NCBI GenBank assembly: GCA_013824045.1
Contig: PNND01000223.1
Span: forward strand, 1 to 5,551
Direction of reading: 5' to 3'
Source: Rhodobacter sp.
GTDB lineage: Bacteria; Pseudomonadota; Alphaproteobacteria; Rhodobacterales; Rhodobacteraceae
Length of the DNA stretch: 5,551 nucleotides
The notes beneath the pieces are model-generated. The model was not told where the DNA came from. It made no database searches and worked only from the letters and a program-made list of their open reading frames with translations. Below, piece by piece: positions 1 through 5,222 of the stretch. Made by a program: the position numbers and the translations under genes. How positions within the stretch are numbered: position 1 is the first letter of the stretch; each line of letters begins with the position of its first letter.

Positions 1-575
1 CCGAGGAGGGACGAGAGCTGCCAGTGGCCGCGGATCGCCGAGTTGCGCTCTTTCGGGGCCGAGAGCAGTTTGCCGGGCCAGAACTTCGTCGACATGTAGC
101 CGCCGCCACGGATCGCCGAGGTGCGGGGTTTGCTGGGCAGGACCGGGTTGCTGCCAAAGATATGGCCGTGCTTGGTCGAGCGATAGGGGTTGGACATGAA
201 GAAGGTCTTGCCCTGCAAAATCTTGCCCGAGGTTTCGACCTTCGGATCTTCGCGGATGTAGACATCTTCGTTTGCCAGTCCGACCGACATCGCCGGGTAG
301 CGGTTGACCGTGTTGATCGCGTGGCGCGCCGTGCCGATCGGGGCGAAAGGTGCGGTGACCACGAGAAGGGAGCAACCGTCTGCGATGGAGGGTGCATAGG
401 CCATCGCCGAAGGCGCCGGTATGCGGGCCGCGCGCATCCGATCTGTGGCCGGGACGGGCCCGTCCCGCGTGATGACGTCAATGGTCGCGGGATTGTGCCC
501 GCGGTCTACAAGAGCCGCAGCGACGGCCTGCGCCGCAGTCACGTCCGAGTAAAGCCTGGTGATGATCGTTGTCAT
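1..575 (-). CDS. Uncharacterised protein downstream of pucC (3' end outside window)
   Basis: The minus strand stays open from ATG at 575 to the window edge, giving 191 codons with no stop, so the C-terminus is missing. The start is preceded by a modest purine-rich ribosome site (AAGGGTAGGA) and lies 41 bp after the pucC stop, so it is probably the last or next-to-last gene of the puc operon. I do not recognise the family with certainty. Residues 1-105 look like a compact alpha/beta domain starting MTTIITRLYSDVTAAQAVAA, with a helix rich in Ala and a strand TIDVIT at 31-36. Residues 115-191 are basic and Gly/Ser/Pro-rich, and contain two similar segments, SKPRTSAIRG (148-157) and PKERNSAIRG (174-183). 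No signal peptide or membrane segment is evident. R. capsulatus has pucD and pucE after pucC, with PucE a gamma subunit of LH2; by position this could be a PucE-like protein, but that is inference. Confidence 0.8.
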   Translation of the reverse strand, partial: MTTIITRLYSDVTAAQAVAAALVDRGHNPATIDVITRDGPVPATDRMRAARIPAPSAMAYAPSIADGCSLLVVTAPFAPIGTARHAINTVNRYPAMSVGLANEDVYIREDPKVETSGKILQGKTFFMSNPYRSTKHGHIFGSNPVLPSKPRTSAIRGGGYMSTKFWPGKLLSAPKERNSAIRGHWQLSSLL

Positions 576-616
576 GTCCTACCCTTTTGCTGAACGGCCC
601 TTGGGCGCTTGTCACG

Positions 617-2110
617 TCATGGTCTGGTTTCGGCAATGCTGTCCTGTCGGGATGCAATGCCTGTCGAAGGGGAAATAGCGGTGCTTTGCCTCGTGTCGAT
701 ATCTTGCCGCCGCAAAGGCCATGCCACAATAAGGGCCAGTAGAAGAAGCCCCGCTTCCAGCCCGAAAACGGGCAGATAGGGGATCGCGGCTGCGGATCCG
801 GTCAGGGCGGCGCCCTGTGCGCCGACATCGGGCGACACGTGCATCACGTCGCGGATCAGGCCGCCAAGCGCGATGGCAGCACCAGCCGCCGTGGTCTGAA
901 CCGCGCCCCATGCGCCGAGCGAGAGACCGATCTGTTCGCGCGGGGCAGCCCGCATCGTGGCTGTGAGGGTGCCATGGCCAAAGAGGCCCGCACCGAAGCC
1001 CGCGATAAGTGTGGCCGCGATGAGCAGCGGCACGGTCAAGAGGGCTGCCGAGGCCATGACCATCAGGAAGGCCGGAACGCCGATCAGGGCACCGAGAATT
1101 GCCACGCTGATCGGCTGCCAGCCGTCCCGGCCCAGCCAGCGCGAGGCGAGCGCGAAGCCCAAGAGACTGCCGCAGGCCAGAACGACCGTGAGCCGCGTGG
1201 TCTCGGCCACGGTCATGTTCAGCACCTGACCGCCGAAGGGTTCCAGCAGCACATCGGCCATGCCGAAGCCTGCCGTGCCCAGCGCGATGACGGCCAAGAG
1301 GCGCAGCATGCCGGGTTGCACCGAGAGATGCTGCAGGGCCTCGGTGAAGGTGGTCTCGGATCGGGGGGCGAGGGCACGGCTGCGATCGCGCGCCTCTTGC
1401 TTCCACATCGCAAGACCGTTGAGGAAGATGGTGACTACGGCGGTGCCCTGGATCACCTGGATCAGGCGTCCGGGTGTGTAGGTCGTGAGCAGCGCGCTAT
1501 AGACGAGGGCGCTGAGGATCATGCCAAGAAGGAGCATGACATACATCAGGCCCACGACCTTTGGCTGATCCTCGGGCGGGACCAGATCGGTGGCGAGGGC
1601 AAGGCCGACGGTCTGCACGATGTGCATCCCGGCGCCCACCAGCAGGAAGGCAAGGGCCGCCGCCGACAAGCCGATCCAGCGGGGGGCATCGACCGCCTCG
1701 CCATAGCCGGAAAGCACCAGCAGCGCGAAGGGCATGATGGCGAAACCGCCGAATTGATACATCGTGCCCTTGAAGATCCACGGCAGGCGGCGCAGGCCAA
1801 GGGCGGATCGGAAGGTATCGGACTTGAACCCGATCAGGGCGCGAAACGGGGCGAAGACCAGAGGCAGAGCCAACATGAGCGCCACCAGCGTGGCCGGAAC
1901 CTGAAGTTCGACGATCATCACCCGGTTGAGCGTGCCGACCATAAGGACAAGCGCCATGCCGACCGTCATCTGAAAGAGCGACAGACGCAACAGGCGCGAC
2001 AGCGGCACCTCTGCCGAGGCGGCATCGGCAAAGGGCAGGTAATGCGGCGCGATGGCCACAAGGCGCCCGAGTGCGAAACGTTTGTAGTCGAACATCGTCG
2101 ACACACCCAT
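617..2110 (-). CDS. pucC: PucC-family LH2 assembly membrane protein
   Basis: PucC belongs to the BCD/PucC family, distantly related to the major facilitator superfamily. It is an inner-membrane protein of about 12 helices needed for assembly of the LH2 antenna. The 497-residue product is hydrophobic throughout and carries stretches I recognise from Rhodobacter PucC: YLPFADAAS (24-32), GTLNRVMIVEL (59-69), APFRALIGFKSDTFRS (87-102), GMHIVQTVGLALATDLVP (161-178) and FGAGLFGHGTLTATM (372-386). The C-terminal tail after residue 467 is polar and longer than I expect (R. capsulatus PucC is about 460 aa). The start is uncertain: neither ATG at 2110 nor the in-frame ATG at 2095 (protein MFDYKRF...) has a strong Shine-Dalgarno. 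Both lie beyond a 128-bp spacer with hairpins after pucA, an arrangement that in Rhodobacter keeps pucC expression far below pucBA. LhaA/PucC paralogues exist (the LH1 assembly factor), but adjacency to pucBA favours PucC. Confidence 0.95.
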   Translation of the reverse strand: MGVSTMFDYKRFALGRLVAIAPHYLPFADAASAEVPLSRLLRLSLFQMTVGMALVLMVGTLNRVMIVELQVPATLVALMLALPLVFAPFRALIGFKSDTFRSALGLRRLPWIFKGTMYQFGGFAIMPFALLVLSGYGEAVDAPRWIGLSAAALAFLLVGAGMHIVQTVGLALATDLVPPEDQPKVVGLMYVMLLLGMILSALVYSALLTTYTPGRLIQVIQGTAVVTIFLNGLAMWKQEARDRSRALAPRSETTFTEALQHLSVQPGMLRLLAVIALGTAGFGMADVLLEPFGGQVLNMTVAETTRLTVVLACGSLLGFALASRWLGRDGWQPISVAILGALIGVPAFLMVMASAALLTVPLLIAATLIAGFGAGLFGHGTLTATMRAAPREQIGLSLGAWGAVQTTAAGAAIALGGLIRDVMHVSPDVGAQGAALTGSAAAIPYLPVFGLEAGLLLLALIVAWPLRRQDIDTRQSTAISPSTGIASRQDSIAETRP

Positions 2111-2118
2111 GTTCTAAT

Positions 2119-2140
2119 CCGGCCACCATCCGCGGGCCGG
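2119..2140 (-). promoter_or_regulatory. Inverted repeat just upstream of pucC start
   Basis: CCGGCC (2119-2124) and GGCCGG (2135-2140) form a perfect 6-bp GC stem with a 10-nt loop, ending 8 nt before the pucC ATG on the minus strand. It covers most of the region where a ribosome would load, and no good Shine-Dalgarno is visible there. It may lower pucC translation, but such short GC repeats also arise by chance in a GC-rich genome. Confidence 0.35.
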
Positions 2141-2154
2141 TCACGGGGGCAGGA

Positions 2155-2187
2155 TGAGGCCCACCTGCCGGAGGACAGGGGGCCTCA
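2155..2187 (-). promoter_or_regulatory. Intercistronic pucA-pucC hairpin (mRNA stabiliser/attenuator)
   Basis: TGAGGCCC (2155-2162) pairs perfectly with GGGCCTCA (2180-2187), and inside it CCTG (2164-2167) pairs with CAGG (2176-2179). This gives a 12-bp stem with one bulged base and an 8-nt loop. No T-run follows in the transcribed direction, so it is not a canonical intrinsic terminator. In Rhodobacter, a structure between pucA and pucC defines the 3' end of an abundant short pucBA mRNA and leaves little pucC message. The position here fits that role, which I infer from location and structure. Confidence 0.65.
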
Positions 2188-2220
2188 AGCCCGATCGTGT
2201 GCCGCGCGCAAGTCGCGCCC

Positions 2221-2239
2221 GACCTGCACGCGCCAGGTC
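2221..2239 (-). promoter_or_regulatory. Short hairpin at the pucA stop codon
   Basis: GACCTG (2221-2226) and CAGGTC (2234-2239) form a 6-bp perfect stem with a 7-nt loop. On the minus strand it begins with the last base of the pucA stop codon (TAG, 2241-2239). Together with the larger hairpin at 2155-2187 it gives stacked structures at the 3' end of the putative pucBA mRNA, as expected for protection against 3' exonucleases. It is short, so confidence is limited. Confidence 0.4.
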
Positions 2240-2550
2240 TAGTCGAGCGCCGCCATGGTTTCGGATGTCTGCAACACGGCGCGGGCCGTGGTGCCATCCG
2301 GCATGGTGATCAGAACCTCCTGATTTCCCCCGGGGATATAGGCCGCTTTCGCGACCCCATCTTCCGGCAGTACGAGCGAGGCGGAAGCCGTGCCCGCTCC
2401 AAGCGGTTTGCCAGAGAGGAAATCCGCCACCCATGACGTGTTGCTGAGCACGGCGACATGGACGGCGAAGGACCCGACAGCGACGGCAGAAAGGAACAGA
2501 GGGACCCCAACGGTCGGCTTGACGACAAGCCACATTTTTGCGTTGTTCAT
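2239..2550 (-). CDS. pucA: LH2 alpha polypeptide with C-terminal extension, B800-820-like residues
   Basis: This is the alpha subunit of the peripheral light-harvesting complex 2, a single-helix membrane protein that binds bacteriochlorophyll a and carotenoid with PucB. The start MNNAKMW at 2550 follows a strong Shine-Dalgarno (GAGGGG) and matches family N-termini; an in-frame upstream ATG would add 14 residues and overlap pucB. The motif WLVVKPTVGVPLFLS (7-21) is nearly identical to Rhodobacter sphaeroides PucA. One membrane helix spans about 14-35, and His31 is the B850 ligand. Two things are unusual. Positions 44-45 are Phe-Leu, where R. sphaeroides B800-850 alpha has Tyr-Tyr; Phe-Leu is the B800-820 signature. 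Also, the protein has 103 residues, whereas typical alpha chains have about 53-60. The extra part (about 54-103) lies on the periplasmic side, is not hydrophobic enough for a second helix, and contains a strand-like segment VLITMPDGTTARAVLQ (79-94). Confidence 0.96.
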   Translation of the reverse strand: MNNAKMWLVVKPTVGVPLFLSAVAVGSFAVHVAVLSNTSWVADFLSGKPLGAGTASASLVLPEDGVAKAAYIPGGNQEVLITMPDGTTARAVLQTSETMAALD

Positions 2551-2560
2551 TCCATTCCCC

Positions 2561-2716
2561 TCAGCCGAGCCAGGGCGTTGTGACGGCGACAAGAATATGC
2601 GCGAGAAGGGCGATGACCCCGAACACGCGCGTGCCGTCGATAAGGTAACTGTGGACTTCTTCGGCTTCTCTCAAGGTCAGACCAGTCGGCCATACCTTGT
2701 CAGGATCGTTGGACAT
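2561..2716 (-). CDS. pucB: LH2 beta polypeptide
   Basis: This is the beta subunit of the LH2 antenna, 51 residues and the same length as R. sphaeroides PucB, with which it aligns without gaps. Visible family features are KVWPTGLT (7-14), EAEEVH ending in His22 (at the B800 site side), GTRVFG with Arg30 (near B800), His40 as the B850 bacteriochlorophyll ligand in ALLAH, and the terminal TPWLG. One transmembrane helix covers about 24-45, with the N-terminus cytoplasmic. The start at 2716 has an excellent Shine-Dalgarno (GGAGGAG, about 6 nt upstream); a longer in-frame extension upstream is open but lacks family resemblance. It is the first gene of the operon and ends 10 bp before pucA. Together the two genes encode the repeating alpha/beta unit of the antenna ring. 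Confidence 0.97.
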   Translation of the reverse strand: MSNDPDKVWPTGLTLREAEEVHSYLIDGTRVFGVIALLAHILVAVTTPWLG

Positions 2717-2784
2717 TTCTGCTCCTCCGTGCCCTCGTCGTCGTGGGTGCTTGGGTGAGTTGACGACATTCCGCTCACCTTCCC

Positions 2785-2815
2785 ATGCTGCCGGTAAAGG
2801 TCGTTCGGCAGGCAT
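2785..2815 (-). promoter_or_regulatory. Hairpin in the puc mRNA leader
   Basis: ATGCTGCCG (2785-2793) and CGGCAGGCAT (2806-2815) can form a 9-bp stem with one bulged base (G2812) and a 12-nt loop. It falls in the expected 5' untranslated leader of the puc transcript, about 70-100 nt upstream of pucB. Leader structures protect light-harvesting mRNAs from 5'-end decay in Rhodobacter; that role here is inferred. Confidence 0.45.
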
Positions 2816-2832
2816 TGGACCCGTCGGGAATT

Positions 2833-2850
2833 TGTCACTTTTTGTTGACA
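2833..2850. promoter_or_regulatory. PpsR/CrtJ operator, promoter-proximal
   Basis: TGT (2833-2835), 12 bases, ACA (2848-2850) is an exact match to the TGT-N12-ACA operator of PpsR (CrtJ). This aerobic repressor controls photosynthesis genes under oxygen, with AppA as antirepressor in some species. It is one of two copies 8 bp apart, the spacing used for cooperative binding of two dimers. Confidence 0.85.
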
Positions 2851-2858
2851 TTTTCAAC

Positions 2859-2876
2859 TGTAAGAAAAAGTTTACA
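2859..2876. promoter_or_regulatory. PpsR/CrtJ operator, promoter-distal
   Basis: TGT (2859-2861), 12 bases, ACA (2874-2876) is a second exact TGT-N12-ACA site. The 8-bp gap (2851-2858) to the first site matches the spacing known for bchC-type promoters. The pair strongly predicts oxygen- and light-dependent repression of pucBAC. Confidence 0.85.
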
Positions 2877-2929
2877 CTTGCGTCGGGCGGGTTCGGCACG
2901 CCGATTCAGGGGCGATCAATAACAAATTC

Positions 2930-2943
2930 AAATTTATAAATTT
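2930..2943. repeat. AT-only 14-bp perfect palindrome in AT-rich block
   Basis: AAATTTATAAATTT is a perfect 14-bp palindrome inside a stretch of about 30 bp that is almost entirely A/T, in an otherwise GC-rich region. It lies about 55 bp upstream of the distal PpsR site relative to puc. It could be an UP-like element, a bend or nucleoid-protein site, or a regulator operator. I found no good IHF consensus match. Confidence 0.4.
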
Positions 2944-2979
2944 TTTCCCCGCGCGGCGGCGATCAAGCCGTCAAACCGT

Positions 2980-3013
2980 ACTGCGGGGTTCAGAATTGGC
3001 TGACGCAGTTTTT
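2980..3013 (+). terminator. Weak terminator-like hairpin with T-run
   Basis: ACTGCG (2980-2985) pairs with CGCAGT (3004-3009), with an inner CAG/CTG pairing (2991-2993 with 3000-3002), and a run of T follows (3009-3013). The stem is interrupted by an asymmetric internal loop, so it is a weak intrinsic terminator at best. It could stop plus-strand transcripts from the puc side before they reach the permease genes. Confidence 0.25.
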
Positions 3014-3149
3014 GCTGCAAGTGATGCGTTTTTGCCCTTTGCGCCCCCACTTCCAAAGTGATTCCAAGGCAGATTCGCCCGGTTGAAAGATCCGTCCGGG
3101 CTGGGGAAAAGCACTATCCAGACGGGATGCGGCAAGCTAACATGCTAGT

Positions 3150-4253
3150 ATGAGCAATGGTGATCTCCTTCACGTCGTCACGAACGACAACATCTCGGAC
3201 AGGCGCAAGCTGTTCGGACGCGCGCTTATCTGGGGCACGGCGGCGCTGACGCTGATCGTAGCCGTGCTGCAGACGATGCAGGTCACGGGGCGGGCGGAGT
3301 TCGGCTTTACCGACTGGCGGCCGACGCTTTACGCCTTTTGCACCTGGACGGTGGCGCTGTGCTGGGGGCAGGTGCTGATCAATGGCGAGCATGGCAAGCG
3401 GACACTGTTCGTGCTGCCTGCCGCGATTTTCGTGGCGGCGCTGACGATTTTTCCGCTGCTGTTCGGGCTGGTCATCGCCTTCTCGGACTGGAACCTGTCC
3501 TCGCCCACGGGGCGGCAGTTCAACGGGTTGGACAATATCCGGCAGATGTGGACGGACCCGTTCTATTGGAACGCGCTGTGGAACATGGTGCTCTATTCGC
3601 TGGCCATTCTGGTAGAATATGCCATCGCCTTTGGCCTTGCGCTGTTGCTGAATGCGCAGATCCGGGCGCGGAAGTTCTTTCGCGTGGCCTTCCTTTTGCC
3701 GCTGATGCTGTCGCCTGTTGCCGTGTCTTGGATGATCGGCAAATCGATGATGGAGGCGCGCTATGGGCCGCTGGCGCGGCTGGCGCGGTTCTTCGGGGTG
3801 GAGAACCCGTCCTTCTTCAGCTCGCCCGAGATTGCGCGGGCGACGATCATGATCATGGACGCCTGGACCTATATCCCCTTCATGATGATCATGATTCTGG
3901 CGGGGCTGCAGGCGATCCCCAAGGAGTTGAACGAAGCGGCCAAGGTGGATGGCGCGAATGGGTGGCGGAATTTCTGGGAGGTGACCTTCCCGCTGATGCT
4001 GCCCGTTTCCATCACCGCGATCCTGATCCGCATCATCTTCAAACTGAAGCTGGCTGATATCGTGATCAACGTCACCTCAGGCGGGCCCGGGGGGGCGACG
4101 GATACTGTCACCAGCTTCATCTTCCGTGAATATCGGGAGCGGTCGAATGTGGGCTATGGCACGCTTCTGGCCTTTGTCTATCTGGTGATCATCGTGATCG
4201 CGATGACGCTTTTGATGAAACTTGCTGATCGCTGGACGAGGCCCCGGACATGA
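3150..4253 (+). CDS. Sugar ABC transporter permease, MalF/UgpA type (CUT1)
   Basis: This is an inner-membrane permease of a carbohydrate ABC importer, the MalF/UgpA-like half of the heterodimeric channel. The ATPase-contact EAA loop is clear: NEAAKVDG (261-268) followed by the PLMLP turn (281-285). I count about eight membrane segments (near 25-43, 59-77, 85-112, 143-167, 178-200, 230-252, 283-305, 336-357). The family core has six, so the first two form an N-terminal addition of the MalF kind, but the large MalF periplasmic loop is absent. At 367 aa it is longer than the usual 290-320. The ATG at 3150 is forced: a stop codon (TAA, 3138-3140) lies four codons upstream in frame, and the next in-frame ATG is codon 43, inside the first helix. 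No Shine-Dalgarno is visible, so the mRNA may be leaderless. Its stop overlaps the next gene by 4 bp. Substrate is not determinable from the permease. Confidence 0.93.
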   Translation: MSNGDLLHVVTNDNISDRRKLFGRALIWGTAALTLIVAVLQTMQVTGRAEFGFTDWRPTLYAFCTWTVALCWGQVLINGEHGKRTLFVLPAAIFVAALTIFPLLFGLVIAFSDWNLSSPTGRQFNGLDNIRQMWTDPFYWNALWNMVLYSLAILVEYAIAFGLALLLNAQIRARKFFRVAFLLPLMLSPVAVSWMIGKSMMEARYGPLARLARFFGVENPSFFSSPEIARATIMIMDAWTYIPFMMIMILAGLQAIPKELNEAAKVDGANGWRNFWEVTFPLMLPVSITAILIRIIFKLKLADIVINVTSGGPGGATDTVTSFIFREYRERSNVGYGTLLAFVYLVIIVIAMTLLMKLADRWTRPRT

Positions 4254-5173
4254 CTGCGAGCACTCAGATCTTCCGGGATTCCGAGGCGGATCGCCGCCAC
4301 CGGGCCAAGTGGTGGACGAGCCGGATCGCGATTTATGGCGTGCTGATCCTGTGGACGATCATCTGCCTGTTCCCGATCTATTGGACCATCACGACGAGCT
4401 TCAAGATGGCGCCCAATGTGATGAAGGGGAACATGATCCCTTGGGTGGATTATCAGCCCGCATGGCTGGGCTGGCGGTCGCTTGGCCTGTCGCCGGACAC
4501 GATCGGCGAGGAAAGCACCGTGCGGGCGGAGTTCATGAAGCGGTTCATGAATTCGGCGATCATTTCGGTGACATCCTCGGCGCTGGCCGTGGCGCTGGGG
4601 AGCCTTGCGGCCTATGGCCTGTCGCGGTTCAACTATCGGTTCGGGTTCATGAAGAATTCGGACATCAGCTTTTTCTTCCTGAGCCAGCTGATCCTGCCGC
4701 CGGTGGTTCTGGCCCTGCCCTTTCTGGTGCTTTACCGCGAGTTGGCGCTGCTGGACACGCGGGTGGGGCTGATCCTTCTCTATACGCTGTCGGTGCTGCC
4801 CATCGTGATCTGGATTATGCGCGATCAGTTCGGGTCGATCCCGACAGAGCTGGAAGAAGCCGCGCTGGTGGACGGGCTGTCGATCTGGGGGGCCTTTGCG
4901 ACGATCATCCTGCCCATCGCCCTGCCCGGGATGGTGGCGGCGTTCATCCTGAGCCTTGTGCTGACATGGAATGAGTATTTCTTTGCGGCGCTTCTGACAT
5001 CGACCTATGCCAATACGCTGCCCGTGATGGTGGCGAGCCAGACGGGAAGCCAGGGGATATCCTGGTGGTCGATGGCGGCGCTGTCCTTTGCGGCGATCCT
5101 GCCCTTGATCGTGATCGGGGTGGTGCTGGAGAAATACATCATCAAGGGCATGGCCGCCGGGGCGGTGAAGTGA
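4250..5173 (+). CDS. Sugar ABC transporter permease, MalG/UgpE type (CUT1)
   Basis: This is the second permease of the same importer (MalG/UgpE-like), 307 aa and slightly longer than the usual 270-300. Six membrane helices are predicted near 26-47, 103-124, 138-161, 169-190, 218-239 and 273-294, with a periplasmic segment between the first and second. The EAA loop reads ELEEAALVDG (200-209), followed by ILPIALP (220-226), the coupling element for the ATPase. The start overlaps the preceding stop as ATGA (4250-4253), showing translational coupling and a 1:1 heterodimer. It has a cytoplasmic, charged N-terminus (RDSEADRRHRAK) and no signal peptide. The next gene, a FucU-family mutarotase, follows after 91 bp, so a monosaccharide substrate is plausible. 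The binding protein and ATPase are not in the window. Confidence 0.95.
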   Translation: MTASTQIFRDSEADRRHRAKWWTSRIAIYGVLILWTIICLFPIYWTITTSFKMAPNVMKGNMIPWVDYQPAWLGWRSLGLSPDTIGEESTVRAEFMKRFMNSAIISVTSSALAVALGSLAAYGLSRFNYRFGFMKNSDISFFFLSQLILPPVVLALPFLVLYRELALLDTRVGLILLYTLSVLPIVIWIMRDQFGSIPTELEEAALVDGLSIWGAFATIILPIALPGMVAAFILSLVLTWNEYFFAALLTSTYANTLPVMVASQTGSQGISWWSMAALSFAAILPLIVIGVVLEKYIIKGMAAGAVK

Positions 5174-5174
5174 C

Positions 5175-5222
5175 GGCCTGCGGGGCCACGATTTTTCTGC
5201 GAAAAATCAGCCCCGCACGGCC
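5175..5222 (+). repeat. Long inverted repeat (hairpin 1) after second permease
   Basis: Starting 2 nt after the permease stop, GGCCTGCGGGGC (5175-5186) pairs with GCCCCGCA plus GGCC (5210-5217, 5219-5222; C5218 bulged). Inside, GATTTTTC (5190-5197) pairs perfectly with GAAAAATC (5201-5208) around a TGC triloop. That is 20 base pairs in all. There is no T-run after it, so it is more likely an mRNA processing or stability element, or one arm of a switch with hairpin 2, than a terminator. Confidence 0.75.

Larger units (their letters stand above)
2820..2946 (-). promoter_or_regulatory. Probable puc operon promoter/upstream regulatory region
   Basis: The puc promoter should lie here, because the two PpsR operators sit about 117-160 bp upstream of the pucB start, similar to known Rhodobacter puc promoters. 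On the minus strand a TTGAAA sequence in the 8-bp spacer between the operators could serve as the -35 element, with a poor -10 candidate (CAAATT) 17 bp downstream. I cannot assign the -10 element or the start point firmly. The AT-rich block just upstream of the operators is placed where an UP element or a DNA-bending protein such as IHF could act. Confidence 0.6.
2717..3149. other. Divergent intergenic region between pucB and sugar permease
   Basis: This 433-bp stretch has no convincing coding sequence. On the pucB side it contains the puc leader with a hairpin (2785-2815) and two PpsR-type operators (2833-2876). In the middle is an AT-rich block (about 2916-2946) with a 14-bp palindrome. On the other side are a terminator-like hairpin with a T-run (2980-3013), a small palindrome TTGCTGCAA (3012-3020), and the region leading to the permease start. 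I see no tRNA or obvious small RNA. Confidence 0.85.

Noticed and set aside
24..593. Plus-strand 189-codon open frame opposite the left-edge gene
   Set aside because: It is exactly antisense to the better-supported minus-strand frame, is very rich in Arg/Gly/Asp, and has no family resemblance. It is a shadow of GC-rich codon use.
839..2242. Long plus-strand open frame (467 codons) antisense to pucC
   Set aside because: Its product is low-complexity (His, Gln, Arg, Gly, Glu) with no recognisable domain, while the opposite strand encodes an unmistakable PucC. Long antisense frames are common in GC-rich genomes.
2845..2857. FNR/FnrL box candidate TTGA...TCAA between the PpsR sites
   Set aside because: The spacing is TTGA-N5-TCAA, whereas FNR-type sites need six bases between these halves. 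The repeat is better explained by the flanking PpsR sites.
2845..2873. Plus-strand promoter using a perfect TTGACA at 2845-2850
   Set aside because: No acceptable -10 element lies 16-18 bp downstream, the nearest plus-strand gene is 300 bp away, and TTGACA is part of a PpsR operator.
2911..2973. IHF binding sites around GATCAATAACAAA and GATCAAGCCGTCA
   Set aside because: Each has two or more mismatches to WATCAANNNNTTR, too weak to call despite known IHF involvement at puc promoters.
3338..4057. Plus-strand second frame inside the first permease gene (239 codons)
   Set aside because: It overlaps the whole core of a clear CUT1 permease, and its product is Gly/Ala/Asp-rich without family features.
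5175..5222. Rho-independent terminator after the second permease
   Set aside because: The stem is strong but is not followed by a T-run, and a same-strand gene follows closely. It is described as a hairpin or switch element instead.
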